Below, one piece after another: positions 41,634 to 50,259 of a stretch of DNA of 64,000 bases. The notes under the pieces are model-generated. The model did not search any database. It saw nothing but the letters and a program-made list of their open reading frames with translations, and was not told the origin of the DNA. Source of the stretch: Martinezella lusitana (GTDB taxonomy: Bacteria; Pseudomonadota; Alphaproteobacteria; Rhizobiales; Rhizobiaceae); contig NZ_WUEY01000014.1 of the NCBI RefSeq assembly GCF_010668395.1, forward strand, positions 62,001-126,000, read 5' to 3'. The position numbers were made by a program, and so were the translations under genes. Numbering within the stretch: the stretch's first letter is position 1; every line of letters begins with the position of its first letter.

Positions 41634-42156
41634 ACAGTCCAAGGTCGTCACCGCTATTCAGACCGATCGAGTGCCGGTGCATATGTATCTGCGGGCTTAC
41701 GAATTGCGGTGCCTCCCTGTGCCGTTTTGCATGGTGGCTCGCTTGTGCCAATCTTGAGATAGGAGCGGTCCTTCGATAAGTGGGACGATAAGGGGCCGCT
41801 TTCGAGTTCACGTCTCATATTCGAAATCATATGCTATCCTCATGAAATAACGTTGAATTCTGCGGGTCGCGCTGTGCTGAGGACGTCGTTAGGCCGGAAT
41901 TGCGACAATGCTCCGGCCGCTTGTCAGTCATGACCTCGGCGAACGCAGCCGGTTGGAAGACATGGCAAACCCGAAGGGTAGGGGCCGCGTGAAAGAAGCC
42001 GCCTTTGCAATGTCGGAAAACAAAAATCCGCCTCGGCCGATTTTCCATTGAAGTTGACGGGCGCGCGCGCCATTTAACATTCACCGGCGGCATCTGAAAC
42101 GGGCGCAGCCGAGTGCGGGCGCATAACGTGCCTCAGCCCCAAAGAAGGAGGACAGC
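41634..42156. other. non-coding stretch with small open frames only
   Basis: About 520 bases between the DUF883-like gene and the 48-residue membrane protein gene. Frames on either strand are shadow-like, without ribosome sites or recognisable motifs. No other structure recognised. Confidence 0.45.
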
Positions 42157-42303
42157 ATGTCTTCCGTTCAAGGCATCTACTCCTGGGAAAGTCTGCTGCA
42201 ATCCGCTCGTCGGTTCCGGTACGTTGAATTTCTAATCAAATCCACCCCGGTCATCAGCATCGCGTTTATCGTCTACGTGCTTCTGAAGGGTATACTTTGG
42301 TGA
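42157..42303 (+). CDS. small single-pass membrane protein, 48 residues
   Basis: A strong AAGGAGGACAGC site precedes ATG 42157. The peptide starts MSSVQGIYSWESLLQSARRF and contains one hydrophobic helix (TPVISIAFIVYVLLKGILW), ending at the membrane, so the N-terminus is cytosolic by charge. No homologue is recognised. Size and ribosome site fit the growing class of regulatory small membrane proteins. Confidence 0.65.
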   Translation: MSSVQGIYSWESLLQSARRFRYVEFLIKSTPVISIAFIVYVLLKGILW

Positions 42304-42400
42304 CACCGGGCGGTTGATGCTCGTGTCACGCAATTGCCCTGTCTTTCGTTGCGCTGACGGTAACAGATAGAATTTCTCACCGCATTCGAGGTTATCCACC

Positions 42401-42664
42401 ATGGAACGCACGATTGAAACAGAGATCACCTTCATCCACCCCTTCGTGCTGAGCTCGTTCAAGATGCCGCTCGAAGCCGGAACTTATCGGCTGATTGTCG
42501 ATGAGGAGGAAATCGAAGGGCTGTCTTTCTCGGCATTCAAAAGAACGTCCACCCAGCTTGAGATACCGTCGATATCAACAGCCATCGGCACCCGGCAGCG
42601 CCTGCAAGTGTCTTCGCAAGAAATTGAAGCCGCCTTGGCCAAGGACTCGAGAGCCGGAGATTGA
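42401..42664 (+). CDS. small protein of unknown function, 87 residues
   Basis: The sequence runs MERTIETEITFIHPFVLSSF, KMPLEAGTYRLIVDEEEIEG, LSFSAFKRTSTQLEIPSIST, then a helical tail QVSSQEIEAALAKDSRAGD. It is acidic, cytosolic and beta-rich; the HPF...AGTYRLIVDEEEIEGLSF core is a recurrent rhizobial small-protein pattern. A GAGG site lies upstream of ATG 42401. Function unknown. Confidence 0.75.
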   Translation: MERTIETEITFIHPFVLSSFKMPLEAGTYRLIVDEEEIEGLSFSAFKRTSTQLEIPSISTAIGTRQRLQVSSQEIEAALAKDSRAGD

Positions 42665-42836
42665 CGCGACGAGCAACTCACCGGCCGTCCCGCGATCAAG
42701 GCGGCATGTTCGAGATCTAGTTTTTCCGTGCCTGACAAAATAGGTGGTGGCACCGCTTGGGAATGGCCGGGCAAGAGCCGCGCACCCTGGGGCCGATTAC
42801 CACAGAAAGCCTATAGATCGTCCAAGGAGAACCAGA

Positions 42837-42974
42837 ATGGAGTCCCGCTTTGCTAGACGAGTGATGATGGCAGCCATGGTTGTCGGCCTGGCTCTTTCCG
42901 TACTCTACGCGTCAAGTAGCTCACCTAACCATCATGACCCGGCAGATCGCCACGCGGCCGATATTGCGAAGTAA
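42837..42974 (+). CDS. small membrane or exported protein, 45 residues
   Basis: An AAGGAG site precedes ATG 42837. The peptide MESRFARRVMMAAMVVGLAL, then SVLYASSSSP and a His/Asp-rich tail NHHDPADRHAADIAK. It is either a single-pass membrane protein or a signal-like leader; the tail could bind metal (His/Asp). No family recognised. Confidence 0.5.
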   Translation: MESRFARRVMMAAMVVGLALSVLYASSSSPNHHDPADRHAADIAK

Positions 42975-43315
42975 CCTCCCGCATAGCGGCTACTCGTTGC
43001 CCATTGCGGCAGCAATGCTGTGGAGCGGAACAAGGTTCGGAGACCTCCATAGCCTAAACGGCCAGCGATAATTTCGCGGATCTGATGAAATCGGGAGGGC
43101 AACCAGCCCGCCTCACAGAATGAAGCCAGAAAACTCTATCCTCTGCCAGCCCAGAGTTTGGGAACGGTCCAACTTGCTCCCAGCCGAGCGGGCTTCACAA
43201 GCAAAGGTTCATCTCGAAACGATGCTGGCACATCAGAATATTGATTTTAGACATCAATAGGCACATCATAAGTGTCAATTATCAGAGTTCGTGCAAGACA
43301 AGCGATGTTTCAATC
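42975..43315. other. non-coding stretch upstream of the hyf-like operon
   Basis: About 340 bases with no convincing gene; contains the inverted repeat at 43240-43258 and probably the promoter of the XRE-hyf operon. Confidence 0.5.
43240..43258. promoter_or_regulatory. inverted repeat upstream of the XRE-type regulator gene
   Basis: attgat-N7-atcaat: perfect 6-bp arms (43240-43245, 43253-43258) located about 58 bases before the GTG start. It is a candidate autoregulatory site of the XRE-type protein. Confidence 0.4.
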
Positions 43316-43630
43316 GTGATTACTGCCGCTCAGATGCGGGCCGCCCGGGCCCTTCTCGGTATCGACCAGCGCCAACTGGCCGAACTGGCGGGAGTTTCTG
43401 TCCCGACAATTCAGCGTATGGAAGCGAGCGTCGATGTGGTGCGCGGCAATGTCGACACCTTGATGCGTTTGCTGGCGGCATTGGAAAGCGCCGGCATCGA
43501 GGTGATCAACGAGGGCGCCGTCAGCTCGGACGGTGGGCGGGGCGTCAGGCTCCGGACGAAGCTGAAGCCATCCGAGAGCGTGGCGGCGGAACCGTCAAAG
43601 CCCCTCCCTGCCGAGAGGGATGATTCATGA
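43316..43630 (+). CDS. XRE-type HTH regulator coupled to the hyf-like operon
   Basis: About 104 residues from GTG 43316 (a longer frame from TTG 43241 has no better site). The HTH is MRAARALLGIDQRQLAELAG followed by VSVPTIQRMEAS, typical of the Cro/C1 or XRE class; a helical segment VDTLMRLLAALESAGIEVIN follows, then a basic, disordered tail. Its stop overlaps the hyfB start (ATGA), so regulator and complex are co-translated, a strong hint that it controls this operon. Confidence 0.75.
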   Translation: MITAAQMRAARALLGIDQRQLAELAGVSVPTIQRMEASVDVVRGNVDTLMRLLAALESAGIEVINEGAVSSDGGRGVRLRTKLKPSESVAAEPSKPLPAERDDS

Positions 43631-45648
43631 CATCGGTTTCAATCCTGTTGTCATGTGTGGCCGCGCTGCTGGCTTCGGCTGTGCTCGCCGTGGCGATCGC
43701 CCGTTTGTCCTCGTCCACGCTTGTCGTCTACGCTGCCAGCCTGGTCTTCTCCGCCGTCGCTTTTGTCGTTGCGCTTGCCTATCTCGTCATGGCTCCGCCT
43801 GCCGCCGAGGCGCCGACGCTTGTTCTTCCTCTGGGGCTGCCGTGGCTCGGGAGCCATTTCCGGATCGATGCGCTTGCGGCCCTGTTCCTCGTGGTCGTCA
43901 ATCTCGGTGGCGCGCTCTCCAGCCTCTACGGCCTCGGCTACGGCCGTCACGAACACGCACCGCATCGGGTATTGCCGTTCTTCCCGGCGTTTCTCGCCGG
44001 CATGAATCTTGTGATCATGGCCGACGACGCCTTCACCTTCCTCATTTCCTGGGAGTTCATGTCGCTCGCATCCTGGGCGATGGTGATGGCCCATCATCGC
44101 GACACCGGCAACCGCAAGGCCGGCTATCTCTATATCGTCATGGCAAGTTTCGGCACGCTCGCGCTGCTGCTTGCTTTCGGGCTGCTTGCCGGAGCTGCCG
44201 GAAATTATGGTTTCGCCGCGATGCGGGTATCCGGGCAAACGCCGTTCACGGCCGGTCTCGTGCTTGTCCTGCTGCTGCTGGGCGCAGGGTCCAAGGCCGG
44301 TCTCGTACCGTTGCATGTCTGGCTGCCATTGGCACATCCGGCTGCGCCGAGCCATGTTTCAGCCCTGATGAGCGGCGTCATGACCAAGGTCGCGGTCTAC
44401 GCGTTCGTCCGCGTGGTGTTCGACCTGATCGGCGCGCCGGCATGGTGGTCGGGCGTCATCGTTCTCGTGCTCGGCGGCGGCACGGCTGTACTGGGCATCC
44501 TGCATGCGATGATGGAAAGCGATCTCAAACGCCTGCTTGCCTATAGCACGATCGAGAATATCGGCGTGATCTTCGTGGGCCTCGGTCTGGCGCTCGCCTT
44601 CAAGGCGAACGGCATGGCTCCGGCGGCGACGCTGGCGCTGACCGCCGCGCTGCTCCACGTTGTCAATCATTCCTTCTTCAAGAGCCTGCTTTTCTTCGGC
44701 GCCGGCGCTGTGCTGACAGCAACGGGTGAGCGGGACATGGACAAGCTCGGCGGGCTCATCCACCGAATGCCGGTCACCAGCTTTCTATTCCTCATCGGTT
44801 GCGTCGCGATCTCCGCCCTGCCGCCGCTCAACGGCTTCGTTTCCGAGTGGCTGGCGTTTCAGGCAATCCTGCAAAGCCCCGCTCTGCCGCAATGGGGCCT
44901 GAAGATCCTGGTGCCGGCGGTGGGCGGGCTGTTGGCCTTGTCGGCGGCGCTGGCTGCGGCCTGCTTCGTCAAGGCATTCGGCGTCACCTTTCTCGGCCGT
45001 CCTCGCACCGCCGTTGCCGATCAGGCGCGGGAGGTCGACCCCTTCTCGCATGCGGCCATGTCCGTATTGGCAATGCTCTGCCTCCTCGTCGGCATCCTTC
45101 CGGGGATCGCGATCGACGGCCTTGCGCCGGTGACGCTATCGCTGATCAGTGAGCGGATGCCGCTGCAGGCCGATATTCCATGGCTATCGATCATGCCGAT
45201 CGCCGAAAGCCGCAGTTCCTACAACGGTCTGCTGGTTTTCCTGTTCACCCTCTTCTCGGCATCGCTCACGGCCTATCTCATCCATCGCTTCGCTTCGCAG
45301 CGGCTCCGCCGGGCGCCGGCTTGGGATTGCGGCTTTCCCGAGGTTGGCCCGACGACGCAATATGGCGGAAGCAGCTTCGCCCAGCCCGTCCGGCGCGTCT
45401 TCGGCACGCTGATCTTCCGGGGACGCGAACGGGTCGACATGCCGGCGCCCGGCGATCTCCGTCCGGCGCATTTTTCCGTTGAGACGCATGATCTGATCTG
45501 GGAAGGGCTGTACCTGCCGATCGCAGGGGCCGTCGGCTTCGTGGCGGAAAAGCTCAATTACCTGCAGTTTCTGACGATCCGGCGCTATCTCAGCCTGGTG
45601 TTTCTGGCGCTCGTCTTCCTGCTTCTGGTGCTGGCGCTATGGTCCTGA
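43627..45648 (+). CDS. hyfB: hydrogenase-4-like antiporter subunit B (NuoL/MrpA-type proton channel)
   Basis: A 673-residue membrane protein with about 15-16 helices. The central Proton_antipo_M region includes FLISWEFMSLASWAMVMAHH, LVPLHVWLPLAHPAAPSHVS (discontinuous helix and key Lys/His) and LKRLLAYSTIENIGVIFVGL. The C-terminal part (SYNGLLVFLFTLFSASLTAY) is hydrogenase-4 subunit B-specific. It translocates protons or cations. It is the first complex gene and overlaps hyfC by 10 bases. Confidence 0.92.
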   Translation: MTSVSILLSCVAALLASAVLAVAIARLSSSTLVVYAASLVFSAVAFVVALAYLVMAPPAAEAPTLVLPLGLPWLGSHFRIDALAALFLVVVNLGGALSSLYGLGYGRHEHAPHRVLPFFPAFLAGMNLVIMADDAFTFLISWEFMSLASWAMVMAHHRDTGNRKAGYLYIVMASFGTLALLLAFGLLAGAAGNYGFAAMRVSGQTPFTAGLVLVLLLLGAGSKAGLVPLHVWLPLAHPAAPSHVSALMSGVMTKVAVYAFVRVVFDLIGAPAWWSGVIVLVLGGGTAVLGILHAMMESDLKRLLAYSTIENIGVIFVGLGLALAFKANGMAPAATLALTAALLHVVNHSFFKSLLFFGAGAVLTATGERDMDKLGGLIHRMPVTSFLFLIGCVAISALPPLNGFVSEWLAFQAILQSPALPQWGLKILVPAVGGLLALSAALAAACFVKAFGVTFLGRPRTAVADQAREVDPFSHAAMSVLAMLCLLVGILPGIAIDGLAPVTLSLISERMPLQADIPWLSIMPIAESRSSYNGLLVFLFTLFSASLTAYLIHRFASQRLRRAPAWDCGFPEVGPTTQYGGSSFAQPVRRVFGTLIFRGRERVDMPAPGDLRPAHFSVETHDLIWEGLYLPIAGAVGFVAEKLNYLQFLTIRRYLSLVFLALVFLLLVLALWS

Positions 45649-46595
45649 TAGCGGCTCTTCTCGTCCAGGCATTGCAAATGACGCTCGTCGTACTGCTTGC
45701 GCCGATGCTGACGGGCTTCATACGCCTGGTCAAGGCGCGGTTGTTGCGCCGGCGGGGACCTTCCGTGATCCAGCCATACCGCGACCTTTTGCGGCTTTTG
45801 CGCAAGGAGGTGGTGCTGGCTGAAAACGCCTCCTGGCTGTTCAGGGTGACGCCTTATCTGATCTTCGCCGTCACATGGGTCGCAGCCGCCATCATCCCCA
45901 CCTTCGCCACCGGTCTCATCTTCAGCTGGACCGCGGATCTGATCGCCATTGTTGCGTTGCTGGGCAGCGCACGCTTCTTTCTGACGCTTGCCGGCATGGA
46001 TGTGGGCACCAGCTTCGGCGGCATCGGATCGAGCCGCGAGGCGATGATCGCGACGCTCGCCGAGCCTTCGATGCTGCTGATCATCTTCGTCCTTGCCCTC
46101 ATCGCCGGCTCCACCCAGCTTTCGTCCATCGCCGCTTTCATGACCTCTTCGCAGGTGGGGCTGCGTGTTTCCCTGGCGATCGCGTTGATAGCCCTGGTCA
46201 TGGTCGCGGTCGCCGAAAATGCCCGTATTCCGATCGACAACCCGGCGACCCATCTGGAGCTCACCATGGTTCATGAAGCCATGGTGCTCGAATATTCCGG
46301 ACGCCATCTTGCGATGATCGAGCTTGCGGCGTCACTCAAGCTATTGCTGTACATCTCGTTGATCGCCTGCATCTTCGTGCCGTGGAAACTGGCCGGTCCA
46401 GGGGCCGGCGCCACCGCCTATCTGGCCGGCCTGCTTGCCTATCTCGTCAAGCTTGCGGCCGGCGGTGCGCTGCTTGCATTGTTCGAAACCGCAACCGCCA
46501 AGATGCGGGTGTTCCGCGTGCCGGAATTCCTCGGCGCGGCACTCATGCTCGCGCTGCTCGCCACTCTTCTGCGGTTCGTCTCGAGGAGCCTTTGA
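45639..46595 (+). CDS. hyfC: hydrogenase-4-like subunit C (NuoH/HycD-type membrane anchor)
   Basis: A 318-residue membrane protein of the NADHdh (NuoH) family: RLVKARLLRRRGPSVIQPYR, DLLRLLRKEVV, AENARIPIDNPATHLELTMV (the cytoplasmic E-rich loop) and EYSGRHLAMIELAASLKLLL. It forms the joint between the soluble module and the antiporter subunits. It overlaps hyfB by 10 bases and hyfE by one base (TGATG). Confidence 0.93.
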   Translation: MVLIAALLVQALQMTLVVLLAPMLTGFIRLVKARLLRRRGPSVIQPYRDLLRLLRKEVVLAENASWLFRVTPYLIFAVTWVAAAIIPTFATGLIFSWTADLIAIVALLGSARFFLTLAGMDVGTSFGGIGSSREAMIATLAEPSMLLIIFVLALIAGSTQLSSIAAFMTSSQVGLRVSLAIALIALVMVAVAENARIPIDNPATHLELTMVHEAMVLEYSGRHLAMIELAASLKLLLYISLIACIFVPWKLAGPGAGATAYLAGLLAYLVKLAAGGALLALFETATAKMRVFRVPEFLGAALMLALLATLLRFVSRSL

Positions 46596-47260
46596 TGAAC
46601 GGGCCGGTCTTCGATATTGCCCATATGCTCGCAGGCGGCCTGGTGCTGGTCAGCATGATGATGCTCTATCAGGATCGTCTCTATGCGCTCCTCAACGTCT
46701 TTGCCCTGCACTCGCTGATCCTGACGCTGTCGGTCGCCTGGCAGGCCTTCATCCAGGATGCGCCGCATCTTTACGTAACGGCGGCAATCGCTCTCGTCTT
46801 CAAGGCCATCGTCATTCCCGTGGTGCTCCACCGCATGATCCGCCAGCTCGGCATCCATCGGGAGATAGAGACGGTCGTCGGAATCGGCCCGACCATGCTC
46901 GCCGGGATCGGACTGGTCGCTCTGGCGACGGTGGTGATGCTGCGGGTGACGCCGGAGGCGGATCCGCTCGCGCGGGAGGACCTCGCGTTTGCCTTGTCGG
47001 TGCTGTTGCTCGGGCTTCTGATCATGGTCACCCGCCGCAACGCCGTCAGCCAGGTTGTCGGCTTCATGTCGCTGGAAAACGGGCTGGTGCTTGCCGCAAC
47101 CGGCGCCAAGGGCATGCCGCTGGTGGTCGAGATCAGCGTGGCCTTCTCGATCCTCATCGCCTTCATCGTCATCGGCGTCTTCCTGTTCCGCATTCGCGAG
47201 CGGTTCGACACCGTCGATATCCGCGCGCTGGAAGACTTCAAGGGGAGGCGACGAAAATGA
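46595..47260 (+). CDS. hyfE: hydrogenase-4-like subunit E (NuoK-like plus extra helices)
   Basis: A 221-residue membrane protein with about six or seven helices: MLAGGLVLVSMMMLYQDRLY, LHSLILTLSVAWQAFI, and a NuoK-like half including VVGFMSLENGLVLAATGAKG with conserved membrane Glu residues used for proton transfer. Stop and start overlaps on both sides show tight coupling in the operon. A longer in-frame start in hyfC is rejected. Confidence 0.92.
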   Translation: MNGPVFDIAHMLAGGLVLVSMMMLYQDRLYALLNVFALHSLILTLSVAWQAFIQDAPHLYVTAAIALVFKAIVIPVVLHRMIRQLGIHREIETVVGIGPTMLAGIGLVALATVVMLRVTPEADPLAREDLAFALSVLLLGLLIMVTRRNAVSQVVGFMSLENGLVLAATGAKGMPLVVEISVAFSILIAFIVIGVFLFRIRERFDTVDIRALEDFKGRRRK

Positions 47261-48720
47261 GCGTTTTCTCCCCGGTCCTGGCGTTCGACGCGGTCACGGC
47301 CGTTCTCGCGATACCGATTGCCGCGGCGGCCCTGCTGGCGCTTCTGCCCGGCTACCGGATGACGGCCCGGCTGAACGTCCTCGCGAGCCTGCTGACCCTG
47401 CTTGCCGCCCTTTGCCTGTTCGTGACCGATCGTCCGGCGCCCGGACAATATCTGCTCGTTGACGATCTCAACATCGTCTTCATTGTCCTCAACACCTTCG
47501 TCGGCTTCACCACCAGCGTCTTCAGCGCCAGCTACATTGCCCACGAGCTGGAGACAGGGCGGCTGACACCGGCCAATATCCGCTTCTACCACGCCATGTA
47601 TCAGATCATGATGTTCGGCATGAATCTCGCATTCGTGTCGAACAATATCGGCCTGATGTGGGTTGCGGTCGAACTTGCGACGCTGACGACCGTGCTTATG
47701 GTCGGCCTCTACCGCACGCATGAAGCGCTCGAGGCCGCCTGGAAATATTTCATTCTGGGAAGCGTCGGCATCGCCTTCGCGCTCTTCGGCACCATTCTGG
47801 TCTATCTGGCGGCGCAGCCGGTGGTGGGCGAGGGTTACGACGCCATGGTCTGGACCATCCTGATCAACCATGCCGCCGCCTTCGATCCCGCGCTTCTCAA
47901 CGTCGCCTTCATCTTTCTGCTGCTCGGCTATGGCACCAAGGTCGGCCTTGCTCCGCTGCACGCATGGTTGCCGGACGCCCATGCCGAGGGGCCGACGCCG
48001 ATCTCGGCGGTGCTTTCCGGCCTGCTCCTGAATGTCGCGCTCTATGCAGTGCTGCGTTTCAAGATGCTGCTGTCGGCCAGTCCCGAGGCGCTCGCGCCGG
48101 GGCCGCTGATGATGACGATGGGTCTCACCTCGCTGATCTTCGCAGCCTTCATGCTCTATCGTCGTCGCGACATAAAGCGCCTGTTCGCCTATTCCTCGAT
48201 CGAGCACATGGGCATCATCGTCTTTGCCTTCGGTCTGGGCGGGCCGCTCGCCAATTTCGCCGGATTGCTGCATATGGTGATGCATTCGCTGACCAAGTCG
48301 GCGATCTTCTTCGCCGTCGGCCATATCGCCCAGGTCAAGGGAACGCAGAGGCTCTCGGCCATTCGCGGCCTGAGCGAAACGCATCCGGGGCTTGGCTGGG
48401 GCCTGCTCACCGGCGTCATCGCCATCGCCGGCCTGCCGCCGGCGGGCGTATTCATGAGCGAGTTCCTGATCGTCAGCTCGACCTTCGCCAAGCAGCCGCT
48501 GCTCGCCATCCCGCTGGTCTTCGGATTGCTGATCGCTTTCGGCGCTCTGATGCTCAGGCTGACGGGCGCGGTCTTCGGCCAGCCACGCGGCAGCACGGCG
48601 CCGGCCCAAGCGTCGTATCTGCCGATGTACGCCCATCTCGCGCTGGTGCTCGCCGCCGGCATCTACCTGCCGCCGCCGCTGGTCGCCTGGTTCCAGCATA
48701 TCGCCAACCTTCTTCGATGA
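47257..48720 (+). CDS. hyfF: hydrogenase-4-like antiporter subunit F (NuoN/NuoM-type)
   Basis: A 487-residue membrane protein, about 14 helices, Proton_antipo_M family: MYQIMMFGMNLAFVSNNIGL, WVAVELATLTTVLMVGLYRT (conserved Glu), GLAPLHAWLPDAHAEGPTPI (conserved Lys/His loop) and IKRLFAYSSIEHMGIIVFAF. The start overlaps hyfE (ATGA). It is the second antiporter-type subunit of the complex. Confidence 0.93.
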   Translation: MSVFSPVLAFDAVTAVLAIPIAAAALLALLPGYRMTARLNVLASLLTLLAALCLFVTDRPAPGQYLLVDDLNIVFIVLNTFVGFTTSVFSASYIAHELETGRLTPANIRFYHAMYQIMMFGMNLAFVSNNIGLMWVAVELATLTTVLMVGLYRTHEALEAAWKYFILGSVGIAFALFGTILVYLAAQPVVGEGYDAMVWTILINHAAAFDPALLNVAFIFLLLGYGTKVGLAPLHAWLPDAHAEGPTPISAVLSGLLLNVALYAVLRFKMLLSASPEALAPGPLMMTMGLTSLIFAAFMLYRRRDIKRLFAYSSIEHMGIIVFAFGLGGPLANFAGLLHMVMHSLTKSAIFFAVGHIAQVKGTQRLSAIRGLSETHPGLGWGLLTGVIAIAGLPPAGVFMSEFLIVSSTFAKQPLLAIPLVFGLLIAFGALMLRLTGAVFGQPRGSTAPAQASYLPMYAHLALVLAAGIYLPPPLVAWFQHIANLLR

Positions 48721-48732
48721 TGCGAGGGAAAG

Positions 48733-50247
48733 ATGTCGGCGCTGAGCGATCTGATTGAAAAGGGTGTGTCGGTTCCACATCATGCGCCGTGGCTGCGTGC
48801 TGTCGTCGATCCGGCGGTATGGACGTCGGCTGCCCTGGAGCTTGCGCAAGGGCGCTTGACCTTGCTCGGACTTTGGGGAGAGGCGCGCGCGGTTCATATG
48901 GCTCTCCTCGATGAAGCCGCCGATGCGATCGCGGTCATCAGCCTTGAGGGGCTGGCGGATGGCTATCCCTCCGTTGCGCGGCATCATCCGCCGGCGCTGC
49001 GGCTGGAGCGGGCAATCCGCGACCTTACCGGGTTGGAGCCGCAGGGTCTGCCGGACATCCGTCCATGGCTCGATCATGGACGCTGGGATCTGCGCCACCC
49101 GCTTGGCCAGCAGGCGGCTCCCCTGGCCGAGCCTCGTCCCTACACCTTTCTGCGTGCGGAGGGCGAGGGGCTGCATCAGATCCCGGTTGGCCCCGTGCAT
49201 GCCGGCATCATCGAACCGGGACATTTTCGTTTCACGGCCAACGGCGAAACGGTCGTCCGTCTCGAAGAACGTCTCGGCTATGTCCACAAGGGCATCGAGG
49301 CGCTGATGGCCGGCGCGGATCTGTTGCGCGGAATGCAACTCGCCGGGCGCACATCCGGCGACAGCGCGGTTGCCTATGCCTATGCCTTTGCGCGGGCGGC
49401 GGAGGCAGCAGTCGGGCTTGATATTCCGCCCCGTGCCGTGTGGTTGCGAGCCCTGATGGCCGAGCTGGAACGGCTCGCCAACCATCTCGGCGATATCGGC
49501 GCCATCTGCAACGACGCCGCGTTCCCGCTGATGCTGGCCCATTGCGGCGTGCTGCGCGAACGTGTGCTTCGCGCCGCCGACACCGCCTTCGGCCACCGGT
49601 TGCTGCGCGACCGTATCCTTCCCGGCGGCGTTGCCACCGACCTCGGAGAAGAGGGGCGTGCCGGCTTGAAGATCCTGCTGGATGAAATTCACCGGAAATT
49701 GTCGGCCTTGGTGGAACTTTACGACAACACGGCCTCGCTTCAGGACCGGACGGTCGGAACCGGCAGGCTGCGAGGCGAATTGGCCAGGCAATATGGAGCC
49801 GGCGGCTATGTCGGGCGGGCCTCCGGGCGCGGCTTCGATGCGCGGCATATCCGGCGCTACCCGCCCTATGACCAGCTTTCCTTCGAGGTTCCCGTGCTGA
49901 ACGAGGGCGATGTCAACGCTCGCGTCTGGATCCGCATTCGCGAGGTCGAGCAAAGCCTCTCGCTGCTGGGCCAGATCCTCGACAGATTGCCGGACGGTCC
50001 GATCCTGAAGGATATTCCCGTCATCGATGAGAACCGGGAGGGCATGGCGCTCGTCGAAGGCTTTCGTGGCGATGTGCTGGTCTGGCTGCGGCTGGCACGA
50101 AATGGCGGGATCGAACGCTGCCATTTACGCGATCCATCCTGGTTTCAATGGCCGCTGCTGGAGGTCGTGATCGAAGGCAATATCGTCGCGGACTTTCCAC
50201 TCTGCAACAAGTCTTTCAATTGCTCCTATTCCGGTCACGATCTCTGA
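48733..50247 (+). CDS. hyfG: hydrogenase-4-like large subunit (NuoCD-fusion type) lacking N-terminal NiFe ligands
   Basis: A 504-residue soluble subunit. Residues 1-115 resemble NuoC; residues about 155-504 resemble NuoD/NiFe large subunits (GPVHAGIIEPGHFRFTANGE, LEERLGYVHKGIEAL). Where NiFe enzymes have RxCGxC, this protein has RTSGDS (206-211): both Cys are Ser. At the C-terminus, instead of DPCxxC, it ends FPLCNKSFNCSYSGHDL, with Cys 491 and 497 six apart. A functional NiFe site is therefore unlikely. The group fits energy-converting-hydrogenase-related (Ehr) complexes. It lies 12 bases after hyfF. Confidence 0.9.
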   Translation: MSALSDLIEKGVSVPHHAPWLRAVVDPAVWTSAALELAQGRLTLLGLWGEARAVHMALLDEAADAIAVISLEGLADGYPSVARHHPPALRLERAIRDLTGLEPQGLPDIRPWLDHGRWDLRHPLGQQAAPLAEPRPYTFLRAEGEGLHQIPVGPVHAGIIEPGHFRFTANGETVVRLEERLGYVHKGIEALMAGADLLRGMQLAGRTSGDSAVAYAYAFARAAEAAVGLDIPPRAVWLRALMAELERLANHLGDIGAICNDAAFPLMLAHCGVLRERVLRAADTAFGHRLLRDRILPGGVATDLGEEGRAGLKILLDEIHRKLSALVELYDNTASLQDRTVGTGRLRGELARQYGAGGYVGRASGRGFDARHIRRYPPYDQLSFEVPVLNEGDVNARVWIRIREVEQSLSLLGQILDRLPDGPILKDIPVIDENREGMALVEGFRGDVLVWLRLARNGGIERCHLRDPSWFQWPLLEVVIEGNIVADFPLCNKSFNCSYSGHDL

Positions 50248-50259
50248 AGGCGACCCGTC

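Noticed and set aside
46771..50124. A 1117-codon open frame on the minus strand across the hyf-like operon
   Set aside because: It is antisense to four clearly assigned genes, has low-complexity His/Gln/Arg-rich residues without domains, and arises from high-GC codon bias.
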